Positions 25,570 through 35,141 of a stretch of DNA of 64,000 nt are shown piece after piece. Within the stretch, counting starts at the first letter, position 1. Each line of letters starts with the position of its first letter. Origin of the DNA: a bacterium (GTDB lineage: Bacteria; Chloroflexota; Anaerolineae; Caldilineales; Caldilineaceae); assembly GCA_016124945.1 (NCBI GenBank), contig WGMT01000051.1, positions 1-64,000 on the forward strand, written 5' to 3'. A model generated the notes under the pieces. The model was given only the letters and a program-made list of their open reading frames with translations, was not told where the DNA came from and did not search any database. A program made the position numbers and the translations under genes.

Positions 25570-25902
25570 AGCAGGTCCTTTGGTGGGTGAGGGTGGAGAA
25601 GGTAGGCAGTGAGGATCTTGTGCTGAAATTGTAGCACGTTTGTTCTTTGTTGACAACAAAATCCGCTTAACCGTCGCTTTCCAGCCCCAAGGATAGAGAA
25701 CGATGAGAATCCGATTAGATCCTCGATAGACGACGGTTAGCCGCCCCTATGTATGCTGTGCAACAGCCCAGCCCACCAATCGAATCGAATCGTTAGCGCC
25801 GAAGGCATACGCCGTAGCCGATCACGAATCGGTCTGCTGTACAGGCTGGGCAGGTTCTATCGGTCATTGCAAATGACGTAAGGCATTCCAAGGAGGCCAA
25901 CC
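25570..25902. other. Intergenic region, no gene seen
   Basis: 333 bases between divergent genes. A GTACAGGCTGG word near 25840 recurs at about 60510. AAGGAGG at 25892-25898 is the ribosome site of the next gene. No consensus promoter was found. Confidence 0.5.
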
Positions 25903-27765
25903 ATGATCAGTGTACACAGCTTGAGCAGCATCCACCCGCAGGAAACCGCGCAACTCATGCAACCGAGTGTCGCCACAATGGCACAGTCCGCTGCCGCAAT
26001 GGCACTGCGCGTACAACCAGGTGTCAACATCGATCCCAAAAACCCTTGGCAGGGAAACCCCAATCCTGCACACTTGCTCGATGCGGGGGTACGTTGGGTG
26101 CGCTTTGTGTTTAAGAACAAAGCCGACGAGGAGTTGGAAAACGATTTTAACTTCTTTGAGACAGTGGTCGATCAACTCCGTCAGGTGGGCATTGACGTGT
26201 TGATGGTGATCAACAACGAGTCCTGCCCAGGGCGGCCAACCTGGCATGAGCACAATCGCGATCGTGCGGCATGGCAGCGTCTCAGCGTCTGGCAACCCTA
26301 TCTCGACAAGTTTACTGCACGCTGTCGCACAATTGCCGCCCGTTTCGAGGGACGGGTGGCCGTTTTCCAGATCTGGAATGAACCGGACCATCCGCCAATG
26401 GATGGCTACGATCCAACCGCGGATCCGCAGATCTACGGGCCAATGCTACGCATGGCATACCAGGCGATCAAAGGTGTCTCTGATGTGACGGTGATCACGG
26501 CGGGGTTTGTATCGGGGAATCCAGATTGGCCGCGCGAGGTGATCGCTGCGTCCGGCGGCGTCCTCTATGCCGACGCCATCGCCGTCCATCCGTATGTAAA
26601 GCGTCCTCATCCTGAAGATCACCCCAAGTGGGGCAACACCGGCGTGCAGTATGAGCTACTGCAACAATACCTTTCCCGCTACGCCAAGCCGATTTGGGTG
26701 ACGGAATTGGGGACGCACAATGCTGATCCTGAAGTGCAGGGGAACTTTCCGCGCCGCGCCTTCGAGGCGATTAACGAAACCTTGCGCCGCAACGTACCCG
26801 TGGCGTTCTGGTTCTGTTGGAGTAACGGCATGGTCAAGCCCCACGGCATGGTCCAGGAAAACGGCGCACCGACGCACAGTTATGTGTCTTTTCAGGCGTA
26901 CGCAAAACAGGCTGCTGCTGCGCCGGTAGGCACAGCATTGCCCGCGACTGGGATGGCTGCCATGGCGTCACCGGCCGCGTTAGAGGGATCGTCACTTACG
27001 GCGACGGTGATGTGGGGTGCGGCTGCCGGCAACAGTGCTGCCAATGGCAACGTCGCTCGCTACAGCGGCTGGTCGGGTACGCAAGATGATGGACAAGCCC
27101 AGGTGCCACCGTCGGCCGATGCCGGCATCAATCAGGCGGACCTGATGGCCTTCGGCGCGCAAGTCCGCCGAGCGCAGGTGACGCCAGGTACCCTCTACTG
27201 GAAAATAGTCGAAGCTCGTCATGCCAGCCCCAACACCGAGTTCGGTGGTGATCAGCATGTCTACGTCGAAGCGGTAGACGAAAATGGCCACAAGTTGCGG
27301 CAGATCACCATGCAGGTGATCGAGAACGGTGTCGTCAAACACAAGACACTTGACAAGCACACGAACCAGCCCGGTGCAGATTGGCCGATCTGGCAGGGAA
27401 GCCGGGTCTCCGTCTCGATGACGGATCTCCCCTCTGACGAAGTACAGGGGTTGCACACCAACCATCCTGCCTACAAAGGCGGCGATTTTCACCATCATGC
27501 GTGGTATGTCGTCTTCCAAAAGACGGTGGCGGGGGGCTCGGTAGCGCAGCCTTCGACATCGACGGACGAGATTCGGCGGCAACTCTGGTCGCAACTTGCG
27601 CAGACGCCTTTCCAAGAAGACGGACTGGTAGAGCACGCCCGCCGGCACGACCTGGGTGCGCCGGTCACCCCACGGCAGACGATTGGCGCTATCGTAGCGC
27701 AGGGGTTTGCACGGGGCATCGTCATCATTCAGGCAGACGGGGTTATCGAACATATCAGTTGGTAA
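25903..27765 (+). CDS. Clan GH-A glycoside hydrolase-like protein with C-terminal domains
   Basis: 620 residues. The TIM barrel (about 35-350) has the clan GH-A pair: acid/base Glu160 in QIWNEPD and nucleophile Glu268 in WVTELG. This resembles GH39/GH5-type enzymes. A linker (about 350-420) leads to a beta-rich domain (LYWKIVEARHASPNTEFGGDQHVYVEAVDENG ... DFHHHAWYVVFQKTV) that may bind carbohydrate. A short helical segment follows, ending GIVIIQADGVIEHISW. No signal peptide is visible, which is odd for such a layout; export by another route or a cytosolic role is possible. AAGGAGG precedes the ATG. The S41 peptidase gene follows after a perfect palindrome. Confidence 0.75.
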   Translation: MISVHSLSSIHPQETAQLMQPSVATMAQSAAAMALRVQPGVNIDPKNPWQGNPNPAHLLDAGVRWVRFVFKNKADEELENDFNFFETVVDQLRQVGIDVLMVINNESCPGRPTWHEHNRDRAAWQRLSVWQPYLDKFTARCRTIAARFEGRVAVFQIWNEPDHPPMDGYDPTADPQIYGPMLRMAYQAIKGVSDVTVITAGFVSGNPDWPREVIAASGGVLYADAIAVHPYVKRPHPEDHPKWGNTGVQYELLQQYLSRYAKPIWVTELGTHNADPEVQGNFPRRAFEAINETLRRNVPVAFWFCWSNGMVKPHGMVQENGAPTHSYVSFQAYAKQAAAAPVGTALPATGMAAMASPAALEGSSLTATVMWGAAAGNSAANGNVARYSGWSGTQDDGQAQVPPSADAGINQADLMAFGAQVRRAQVTPGTLYWKIVEARHASPNTEFGGDQHVYVEAVDENGHKLRQITMQVIENGVVKHKTLDKHTNQPGADWPIWQGSRVSVSMTDLPSDEVQGLHTNHPAYKGGDFHHHAWYVVFQKTVAGGSVAQPSTSTDEIRRQLWSQLAQTPFQEDGLVEHARRHDLGAPVTPRQTIGAIVAQGFARGIVIIQADGVIEHISW

Positions 27766-27773
27766 TTTCTGGT

Positions 27774-27808
27774 GTACCTATACAGGTGCGTCGCACCTGT
27801 ATAGGTAC
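27774..27808. terminator. Perfect 17-bp palindrome with 1-base loop
   Basis: The arms 27774-27790 and 27792-27808 are exact complements. It lies in the 77-base gap between the glycosidase and S41 genes. It could be an intercistronic hairpin or a terminator, though only TTTC follows. Confidence 0.6.
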
Positions 27809-27842
27809 TTTCGAGTGTTAACATCTAGATAAGGAGAGATCT

Positions 27843-29822
27843 ATGGTCGCCGCGACAAGACTACGGCAATTGACACCTTCATTACAGGCCGTGACCCTCC
27901 GCAATGGACATTCGCAGGGTGACGGGCCACTGACGTTGTTGGCCAATGCGCATCCCGCTGTGCGCGAGGCGCTGGCGGGGACGGTGACGCTGACTCAGTT
28001 CCGCAAGCATGGCAGTGTCCTCTCGAGGGGGGACAAGTTGCGCCTGATCGAACAAGCACAAACCCTGTTTGAACAGAACTATGTACATCTGCCGCTCAAA
28101 GAAAAGATGCACGCCGTTAACCCGCGCCAGCGGCTGCTTCTACTCGAACATCAAGTGCGCAACGAGGCGCATGGCATCTCATCGGATCTGGAATTCCACC
28201 GGCAGATCACCGAGATCTTTATGTCCGTGCGTGATTTGCACACCAACTACATCCTGCCCACGCCCTTCAGCCAGATGGTCGCGTTCCTGCCCTTCTTGGT
28301 GGAAAGCTACCATGCTGGTGGGGCGCGCTGCTATCTGGTTTCGCATGTTGCCAACGGCTACCAGCAGACACCGTTTGGCCGCGGCGTTGATCTTCTGAAC
28401 TGGAATGGCGTACCCATCGAGCGGGCGGTGGAAATCAACGGCAACCGGTATGCCGGCAGCAACCTCGATGCCCGCCGAGCGCGTGGTCTGGCCACCATGA
28501 CGCAGCGCCCTCTGCTGCTTTCGCTGCCGCCCGACGAAGACTGGGTGCAGATTGGCTACCGAACTGAAGACGGTGCTGAGCACGAGTTGCGCATACCCTG
28601 GCTGGTGACGTCCTATAGCCAGGCGCAGGCATTGATGGGCGAATTGGACGCATCCTATGCGGCGGCCGTGGGGCTGGATCTGGAAATCGACACCGTCAAC
28701 CAGTTCAAGAAGTTGCTCTTTGCACCGCTTGCCGTTGCGGCGGAACAACAACTGGAACGCAATCTGGCTCGTGGCACCGTCGGCAACAATAGCCCTGTGC
28801 CCAGTTCGGTGATCGACGGCTGGCCGGTGGACACCGCAACAGGGCGCTACGCCTACATTCGCCTGCGCACCTTTAGCATCGAAAACGTGGACGCACTGCT
28901 GGCGCGTTTCATTGAGCTGGTGGAGAGCCTGCCCCAGGACGGGCTGATCCTCGACGTGCGCGACAACGGTGGCGGCATCATCATGGCTGGTGAGCGACTG
29001 CTGCAACTGCTGACACCGCATCGTATTGAACCGGCACGCTTCCAGTTCATCAACACGCCGCTCAATCTACGTATCTGCAAACGTCAGTTCTTCTTGCAAC
29101 AGTGGGTGGAATCCATCGAAGAGTCTGTACGCACCGGTGCCGTCTACTCGGCGGGCTTTCCTATCACGCCGCCTGAGGATGCAAACGATGTTGGGCAGCA
29201 CTATCATGGGCCGGTGGTGCTGATCACCAATGCCATCTGCTACAGCACCACCGACATCTTCGCCGCCGGTTTCCAGGATCATGAGATCGGTCGCATCCTG
29301 GGTGTCGACGGCAACACCGGTGCTGGTGGTGCCAACGTGTGGACCCACGAGTTGCTGCGTCAATTCCTGGGCAACGACGAAGAAGGATCGCCCTACCTCT
29401 CTCTGCCCAACAACGCATCCATGCGGGTTTCGGTGCGCCGCACTTTGCGTGTAGGCAAGCGGGCCGGCACACCTGTAGAGGATCTAGGCGTGATCCCCGA
29501 TCACCTGCACGAACTGACCCGTAACGATTTGCTCACTGGCAATGTCGACCTGATCGAACACGCCGGCGAACTGTTGGGATCCATGCGTCAACGCCAATTA
29601 CAGGTTTCTGTGCAGACACAGAGCGCAGACGGCGTCGTGTTCAACGTGTCAACGCTGGGGATCGACCGGCTGGATATTTATGTCAACGAGCGTCCGCAAG
29701 GAACGATCGACTTGAGCGACGGTGAAACTGAGTTGTCCTTGTCTACAACCAACCCGCACTTTGTGGAACTGCAAGGTTTCGAGTCGGGCCTACTCGTCGC
29801 CGCTCGCCGCATGCAACTCTAA
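27843..29822 (+). CDS. S41 family peptidase (C-terminal processing protease-like)
   Basis: 659 residues. The C-terminal S41 core is GLILDVRDNGGGIIMAGERLLQLL followed by VVLITNAICYSTTDIFAAGFQDH, with the probable nucleophile Ser468 in CYSTTD, then ILGVDGNTGAGGANVWTHELL. The region before it (FGRGVDLLNWNGVPIERAVE) looks like the PDZ-type substrate segment of this family. The final ~80 residues form an extra beta domain. There is no signal peptide, whereas most S41 proteases are exported. GGAGAG precedes the ATG. It probably forms a unit with the upstream glycosidase; the substrate is unknown. Confidence 0.8.
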   Translation: MVAATRLRQLTPSLQAVTLRNGHSQGDGPLTLLANAHPAVREALAGTVTLTQFRKHGSVLSRGDKLRLIEQAQTLFEQNYVHLPLKEKMHAVNPRQRLLLLEHQVRNEAHGISSDLEFHRQITEIFMSVRDLHTNYILPTPFSQMVAFLPFLVESYHAGGARCYLVSHVANGYQQTPFGRGVDLLNWNGVPIERAVEINGNRYAGSNLDARRARGLATMTQRPLLLSLPPDEDWVQIGYRTEDGAEHELRIPWLVTSYSQAQALMGELDASYAAAVGLDLEIDTVNQFKKLLFAPLAVAAEQQLERNLARGTVGNNSPVPSSVIDGWPVDTATGRYAYIRLRTFSIENVDALLARFIELVESLPQDGLILDVRDNGGGIIMAGERLLQLLTPHRIEPARFQFINTPLNLRICKRQFFLQQWVESIEESVRTGAVYSAGFPITPPEDANDVGQHYHGPVVLITNAICYSTTDIFAAGFQDHEIGRILGVDGNTGAGGANVWTHELLRQFLGNDEEGSPYLSLPNNASMRVSVRRTLRVGKRAGTPVEDLGVIPDHLHELTRNDLLTGNVDLIEHAGELLGSMRQRQLQVSVQTQSADGVVFNVSTLGIDRLDIYVNERPQGTIDLSDGETELSLSTTNPHFVELQGFESGLLVAARRMQL

Positions 29823-29835
29823 CAAAAAGCAGCAA

Positions 29836-29934
29836 TTCACGATTCTCGTTGAACACCAAGAGTGCGCCTCCTCAGGATTTGATCTCAGGATTTGATCTCA
29901 GGATTTGATCTCAGGATTCGACGAGAATCGTGAA
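29836..29934. repeat. Palindrome enclosing a 13-bp tandem repeat
   Basis: The outer arms TTCACGATTCTCGT (29836-29849) and ACGAGAATCGTGAA (29921-29934) are perfect complements. Between them TCAGGATTTGATC is repeated three times exactly (29872-29910), plus a partial fourth copy. A similar outer word (TTCACGATTCTC) recurs at 63740. The rest of the 388-base gap (29823-30210) holds no gene, only the region upstream of potA. Confidence 0.9.
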
Positions 29935-30210
29935 CTACCGAACTTCGTTACCCAATCCCCAGTAATTGCATCACAGTCGATTTCATACTATTCTTCTTTT
30001 CCATTACAACGAAGAATACAGTCTCCGCCGACTGAATGCTCATCCACGAACTCCTGCGCCGGCCCCCTGCATCTGTCACCGGGATGAGCTTGAACCCTAA
30101 ACCAACCGAACGATGGCTATTACGGCGCTATATGCGTCGTGTTCGGCTATTTGCTTTTTGTGGAGAGAAAAGTCGTTCCTGTATCCGCATACACCCTGGA
30201 GGACCCGCCC

Positions 30211-31395
30211 TTGGCTGTCAGCGTTGATCTGGTCAATGTGACCAAACGATTCGGTGATTTTGTGGCCGTAGACGATCTTGTCTTACAGATCGAAGACGGC
30301 GAGTTCTTTTCGCTGTTGGGGCCGAGCGGCTGCGGCAAGACAACAACGCTGCGCATGGTGGCTGGTTTCGAGCAGCCCACGTCGGGCGTGATCCGCATTT
30401 ACGGCCAGCATGTTGAAGGTGTCCCGGCGCACTTGCGGCCTGTCAACACCGTCTTTCAGAGCTATGCCCTTTTCCCGCATATGACGGTGGCCGAGAATGT
30501 GGCCTTTGGGCTGGAAATGCAGAAAGTGCCGAAGGCTGAGATCAACCGGCGCGTGGGCGAGGCGTTGGAACTGGTGCAACTTCCGCGATTGGGGGGGCGC
30601 AAACCGGCGCAACTTTCCGGCGGGCAGCAACAGCGTGTGGCGGTGGCGCGGGCGCTGGTCAACCGCCCCAAAGTGCTCCTCCTGGATGAGCCGCTAGGCG
30701 CGCTGGATCTGAAACTGCGCAAGGCCATGCAGTTGGAACTCAAACAGATCCAATCGGACGTGGGGATCACCTTCATCTACGTCACACACGACCAGGAAGA
30801 AGCGCTCACCATGTCTAACCGCATCGCCGTGATGCACGATGGACTGGTGCAGCAGGTGGGGGAACCCTGGCAGATCTACGAACATCCCGTCAACCGCTTC
30901 GTGGCCGACTTCATCGGCGAAACGAACTTCATCCCCGGCAAAGTGGACGCCCTCAACGGCTTTGCCGTGGTAGACGTACACGGCGTCAAGATTCTGGCCG
31001 ACACCGACGGACGCGACGTATCGCCCCAACAATCGGTGACGGTGGCGGTGCGCCCCGAGAAGATCAACGTCTACCCGCGCGGCAAGGTCAATCTGCTCAA
31101 AACGGGCGTCGATCCTGAGGAAGCGATGCAGATCCTAGGCGCGGGGAAGGCCGATCAGCCGGTGGACATGCGCGAATACCTGGCATTGGAAGCCGACAAC
31201 GTCGTCATCGACGGCAAGATCCTCGAAGAGATCTACATCGGCACCGACACCCGCTACCGTGTGGAAATCGCCAACGGGGTGGAAATCTTCGTGCGCATGC
31301 AAAACTACGGCGACCGCTACGACCGCTTTTACGACGTCGGCGACAGCGTCTATGTCCACTGGACGGCAGAGAACGCCACTGTGTTGACGGAATAA
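30211..31395 (+). CDS. potA: Spermidine/putrescine ABC transporter ATPase PotA
   Basis: About 394 residues from the TTG at 30211, which has GGAGG 8 bases upstream; a GTG at 30139 is an alternative. Walker A GPSGCGKTT, Q-loop VFQSYALFPHMTV, signature LSGGQQQR, Walker B VLLLDEPLGALD and H-loop VTHDQEEAL are all present. After the FIGETNFIPG linker comes a TOBE domain (VAVRPEKINV) with an insertion of about 40 residues (DPEEAMQILGAGKADQPVDMREYL) before TRYRVEIANG. First gene of potABCD; energises polyamine import. Confidence 0.92.
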   Translation: MAVSVDLVNVTKRFGDFVAVDDLVLQIEDGEFFSLLGPSGCGKTTTLRMVAGFEQPTSGVIRIYGQHVEGVPAHLRPVNTVFQSYALFPHMTVAENVAFGLEMQKVPKAEINRRVGEALELVQLPRLGGRKPAQLSGGQQQRVAVARALVNRPKVLLLDEPLGALDLKLRKAMQLELKQIQSDVGITFIYVTHDQEEALTMSNRIAVMHDGLVQQVGEPWQIYEHPVNRFVADFIGETNFIPGKVDALNGFAVVDVHGVKILADTDGRDVSPQQSVTVAVRPEKINVYPRGKVNLLKTGVDPEEAMQILGAGKADQPVDMREYLALEADNVVIDGKILEEIYIGTDTRYRVEIANGVEIFVRMQNYGDRYDRFYDVGDSVYVHWTAENATVLTE

Positions 31396-31398
31396 AGC

Positions 31399-31502
31399 AG
31401 GGGATTAGTGACTGGTGACTGGGGATTGGGGGACTTGACACCCCGTACCTGATCCATAAGACTCCTCTTCGCAATTCGCAATTCGCAATTCGCAATTCGC
31501 AA
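31399..31502. repeat. Intergenic repeats between potA and potB
   Basis: GGGGATTAGTGACTGG-type words (31399-31435) are followed by four tandem octamers CGCAATTC (31470-31502). No clear long stem. Confidence 0.8.
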
Positions 31503-31536
31503 CTCACAACCCTACCGAGGTGAACGTTAGACCAAA

Positions 31537-32892
31537 ATGACAGCAACTTCCACAACCCAAGTCACAAGCCATTCAGAATCAAGGATGTTTGCCGGCGTCA
31601 GCCCACATTTCCAGGTGGGCGCGCTGCTCTTGTGGGGGCAGGCGCTGCTTTGGGTGCTGCTACTCTTTCGTTGGGTGACCTTTAGCCAATTCGACTGGCG
31701 TCCTCTGCGCCTGGAGTTGATGCTGGCGGATTTGCCTGGGGCCGCCGCCTATCTGATCTACGGCGGTGTTTTGCTGGTCAATCTGTTGCTGGGCTTTGCA
31801 CTCTGGCATAGCCGTGGACCGGTGCAAGCGCTGGGGATTGCCCATGGCGTCTTATTCGGAGTGCTTTCCGCCCTCTACTTTCTGCGCTGGGACGGCGAGT
31901 TCTATGTACCGTTGATGGTTCTGGCTGCTTCCGGCTTGCTCGTCTTGCTCGTGGCCCGGCAGACGGCATGGTCGCTGGCTTTCCCGGCGGCGCTCTGGTT
32001 GGGGATCTTCTTCTTGCTGCCCATGTTCATCGTCCTCGTGGTTAGCTTCGGTGAGCGTTCACGACTGGGCACCGTCTCCTATCCGCCCTTTGAACTGACC
32101 AATCTTGGCGTCTACTTCAACGACTACGTGCGTTTCTTCAGCCCCGTCAGCGGAGACTTCATCTACCTCCGCATTTTCGTGCGTTCGCTATGGCTGGCAA
32201 CGCTGAATACCGTCCTCTGTTTGATCTTCAGCTATCCCTTCGCTTATTGGATCGCCCGCCGTCCGCCCCAATACCGCGGCCTACTCATCTTCCTTGTGAT
32301 GATCCCGTTTTGGACGAACTTCCTGGTGCGTACCTACGCCTGGATGCTCATCCTGCGCGACACCGGCGTGATCAACAATTTCTGGACGATGACGCTCCAC
32401 GATCTGGCGCTGAGCCTGGCCGGGCAATCAGCCTTTTTCGCCTGGTTGGCATCGATCACCGAGAGCCCACTGCCGCTGCTCTTTAACTCGGGTGCTGTGT
32501 TGCTCGGGCTCTTCTACGGCTACTTCCCGTTTATGGTGCTGCCGCTCTACAGCAACCTCGAAAAGATGGATTGGTCTTTGCTCGAAGCCGCGGCGGATCT
32601 GGGCGCCAACGCCTGGCAGCGGCTGACACGCATCCTCTTGCCGCTTTCTGCGCCCGGGATCGTAGCCGGATCCATAGTTGTCTTCATTCCATCTCTGGGC
32701 GCATACGTTACCCCCGACTTGCTGGGCGGCGCAAGGGTTGCCCTCATCGGCAACTTGCTCCAACAGCAATTTATGACCGTCCGCGACTGGCCTTTTGGTT
32801 CAGCCATCGGCTTCATCCTCATGTCGATTATGCTTGTGGCCGTGATGCTCTACTTCCGCATTCTGAACAACCAACAGAGGATTTCCGATTGA
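31537..32892 (+). CDS. potB: Polyamine ABC transporter permease PotB with extra N-terminal membrane domain
   Basis: 451 residues. Residues from about 145 on form a standard PotB permease (LAFPAALWLGIFFLLPMFIVLVVSF, then SLWLATLNTVLCLIFSYPFAYWIA, with the coupling loop MDWSLLEAAADLGANAWQRLTRILLPLS). The first ~140 residues add about four hydrophobic segments (VGALLLWGQALLWVLLLF, AYLIYGGVLLVNLLLGFALW and so on) absent from usual PotB proteins of about 280-300 residues. The extra domain might be regulatory or aid assembly. GAGGTGA lies upstream. The stop codon lies in the arm of the next palindrome. Confidence 0.9.
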   Translation: MTATSTTQVTSHSESRMFAGVSPHFQVGALLLWGQALLWVLLLFRWVTFSQFDWRPLRLELMLADLPGAAAYLIYGGVLLVNLLLGFALWHSRGPVQALGIAHGVLFGVLSALYFLRWDGEFYVPLMVLAASGLLVLLVARQTAWSLAFPAALWLGIFFLLPMFIVLVVSFGERSRLGTVSYPPFELTNLGVYFNDYVRFFSPVSGDFIYLRIFVRSLWLATLNTVLCLIFSYPFAYWIARRPPQYRGLLIFLVMIPFWTNFLVRTYAWMLILRDTGVINNFWTMTLHDLALSLAGQSAFFAWLASITESPLPLLFNSGAVLLGLFYGYFPFMVLPLYSNLEKMDWSLLEAAADLGANAWQRLTRILLPLSAPGIVAGSIVVFIPSLGAYVTPDLLGGARVALIGNLLQQQFMTVRDWPFGSAIGFILMSIMLVAVMLYFRILNNQQRISD

Positions 32893-33039
32893 CGATTGAC
32901 GATTGACGATTGTCGTGTTTAGCATACAAACGGTCGCCAGGGCGCCTTCTTGAATAGAGAGTCAACACGGCGTCGCTCTGTTCTAGACTCGGTTACTCAA
33001 CCAGACAATCGTAAATCGTCAATCGTCAATCGAAAATCC
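32882..33039. repeat. Palindrome with GATTGAC words between potB and potC
   Basis: The left arm (32882-32913) is tandem GATTGAC words overlapping the potB stop. The right arm (33004-33039) is the complement (AATCGTCAATCGTCAATCG). The spacer of about 90 bases is unstructured. Confidence 0.85.
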
Positions 33040-33059
33040 CCACATAAGGGGTTTTGCCG

Positions 33060-33872
33060 ATGACCGCAGCCGTTCAGCGCTTTCCGCTCCGCAGCCGTGT
33101 GCGCGTGGCTTTCAATCAAAATATATTGACCTGGCTCTCTATCGGGATTTTTGTTTTTCTTTATTTACCGATTTTGATCCTGGTGATCTACTCCTTTAAC
33201 GCCAATAAGGTCGTCGGTGTGTGGACGGGTTTCACCTTCGATTGGTATCGGGTGCTGCTTCAGAACGACGCGGTAATCGATGCCTTCTGGGTGAGCATGT
33301 GGGTGGCTTTCTGGTCGACGATTGTCAGTACCATCCTGGGGACGCTGGCCGCGCTGGTGTTGGAACGCTACCGTTTCCGCGGTAAGTTGACCTTCGACGG
33401 TGTGCTTTACCTGCCCATCATCATCCCCGACATTGTGATGGCGCTGTCGACGCTCCTTTTCTTTGTGACAGCCGGGATCGCCTTGAGCCGCTACACCATC
33501 TTGATTGCCCACGTAGTATTTAACATTTCCTTTGTGGCGTTGGTGGTGCGGGCGCGCCTTGCCAACATGGACCGTCGCCTCGAAGAAGCCGCCGCTGATC
33601 TAGGGGCCAATGCCTGGCAGACCTTTCTGCGTGTCACTCTGCCGCAACTGATGCCCGGCGTCATCTCCGGCGCACTTCTAGCCTTCACCCTCTCGCTCGA
33701 TGACTTTGTCATCACCTTTTTCGTGGCCGGCCCCGGCTCAACCACACTACCGGTTCGTGTCTATTCCATGATTCGATTCGGCGTCTCTCCAGAAGTAAAC
33801 GCCATTTCGACATTGATGTTCGTTGGATCTACAATCTTAGTTGTTATTTCGTTGATCTTGCAGAGGAAGTGA
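33060..33872 (+). CDS. potC: Polyamine ABC transporter permease PotC
   Basis: 270 residues with six membrane segments. The coupling loop MDRRLEEAAADLGANAWQTFLRVTLPQL is the PotC/PotI EAA motif. N-terminal WLSIGIFVFLYLPILILVIYSFN and FTFDWYRVLL also match PotC. Pairs with PotB in the membrane. The ATG at 33060 has AAGGGG at a good distance; a TTG two codons earlier lies too close to it. Confidence 0.93.
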   Translation: MTAAVQRFPLRSRVRVAFNQNILTWLSIGIFVFLYLPILILVIYSFNANKVVGVWTGFTFDWYRVLLQNDAVIDAFWVSMWVAFWSTIVSTILGTLAALVLERYRFRGKLTFDGVLYLPIIIPDIVMALSTLLFFVTAGIALSRYTILIAHVVFNISFVALVVRARLANMDRRLEEAAADLGANAWQTFLRVTLPQLMPGVISGALLAFTLSLDDFVITFFVAGPGSTTLPVRVYSMIRFGVSPEVNAISTLMFVGSTILVVISLILQRK

Positions 33873-33874
33873 TA

Positions 33875-33946
33875 GGGGATTGGTGGTTGGGGATTGGGTA
33901 AAATACCCATCGCCACCCAATCACCAATCCCCAACCACCAATCCCC
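33875..33946. repeat. Near-perfect palindrome between potC and potD
   Basis: The arms 33875-33898 and 33924-33946 are complementary over 23 bases, made of GGGGATTGGTGG-type words, with a loop of about 25 bases. Confidence 0.9.
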
Positions 33947-33977
33947 AATCACCTGTTCGCAGGGAGGAACCTATCGA

Positions 33978-35141
33978 ATGAAGAAAGCTTTGTTGTTGGC
34001 GGTGTTGTTAAGTGCGTTGGTATTGGCTGCTTGTGGTGGTGGACCTGGCGGCGGTCCTGCTGCTGGGCCGGCAAGTGCACCTGCGCAAGCGGACACGGCA
34101 TCCGAATCCGCAAGTGACGGACCACAACTGGCGGATCAGTTGAGTGTCTATAATTGGACGGACTACATCGCCGATGAGGTGTTGATAAAGTATGAAGAGC
34201 AGTTTGGCGTCGATATCATCTACGACACCTACGCCTCCAACGAGGACCTGTTGGCGAAACTGTCCGCAGGCGCAACTGGTTATGATGTGATTTTCCCCTC
34301 GGATTACATGGTGTCCCAGATGATCGAGTTGGGTCTCCTGGCCGAAATCGACGTGACACAGCTTTCCAACTTCGCTAACATTGATCCCGCGTTTGCGAAT
34401 GCGCCTTTTGATCCGGGCAATGCCCACTGCGTACCCTATCAGTGGGGCACCACCGGCATCGCCTACAAACTCGACGATCCCGCCTTCGCCGATGGTGCAC
34501 CGGATAGCTGGGCCTATCTCTATGACATCGCGCTGTTGGAACAGTACGCCGACCGCGGTATCAATGTCCTCAACGATCAGCGTGAGTTGATCGCCACGGC
34601 GCTCTTCTACCTGGGCTACAGCCCCAACACGCAGGATCGCGCCCAGCTCGAAGAAGCACGCGACTTGATCCTGCAAGCCAAGCCCTACTGGAAGACGTTT
34701 AACAGCGAAGACTACGACGATTCACTGCTGATTCCTGGTGAAGTGGCGCTTTCCCATTCGTGGAACGGAGACGCCGCCAATGCCATCTGGAACACGATGG
34801 ACGATGCCACCGGCCAGAGCGAATGGGGCTACGCCATCCCCGAAGAAGGCGCCGTCAAATACCTGGACAACATCTGCATCCCGGTTTCATCTGAGCGCTA
34901 CGAGACAGCGCTGCACTTTATGAACTTTCTGATGGAACCTGAAAACGCCGCCGCCATCACCAACTTCACCTACTACCCCAGCCCCAACCTGGCGGCGCGT
35001 GAGTTCATCGTCGAAGAGATCCTCAACGATCCCGGCATCTTCCCCCCCGAAGATGTAGCCGCCAAGCTCCAATGGCTCACCGACGTCGGCGACGCCGTCT
35101 TCACCTACGACGAGATGTGGACGGCGATTAAAGGACAGTAA
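33978..35141 (+). CDS. potD: Polyamine-binding lipoprotein PotD
   Basis: 387 residues. Lipoprotein signal MKKALLLAVLLSALVLAAC with lipobox LAAC, then a Gly/Ala/Pro/Ser-rich linker. The mature domain begins with LSVYNWTDYIADEVL, the classic PotD/PotF opening, and continues with YDVIFPSDYMVSQMIE, PYQWGTTGIAYKLD and GEVALSHSWNGDAANAI. These segments line the polyamine site in the family. GGGAGGA precedes the ATG. It closes the potABCD operon and delivers putrescine- or spermidine-like substrates that the downstream enzymes could use. Confidence 0.93.
   Translation: MKKALLLAVLLSALVLAACGGGPGGGPAAGPASAPAQADTASESASDGPQLADQLSVYNWTDYIADEVLIKYEEQFGVDIIYDTYASNEDLLAKLSAGATGYDVIFPSDYMVSQMIELGLLAEIDVTQLSNFANIDPAFANAPFDPGNAHCVPYQWGTTGIAYKLDDPAFADGAPDSWAYLYDIALLEQYADRGINVLNDQRELIATALFYLGYSPNTQDRAQLEEARDLILQAKPYWKTFNSEDYDDSLLIPGEVALSHSWNGDAANAIWNTMDDATGQSEWGYAIPEEGAVKYLDNICIPVSSERYETALHFMNFLMEPENAAAITNFTYYPSPNLAAREFIVEEILNDPGIFPPEDVAAKLQWLTDVGDAVFTYDEMWTAIKGQ

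Noticed and set aside
29872..29919. Short direct repeats suggestive of a CRISPR array
   Set aside because: The 13-bp units are directly adjacent with no spacers, and no cas genes are present.
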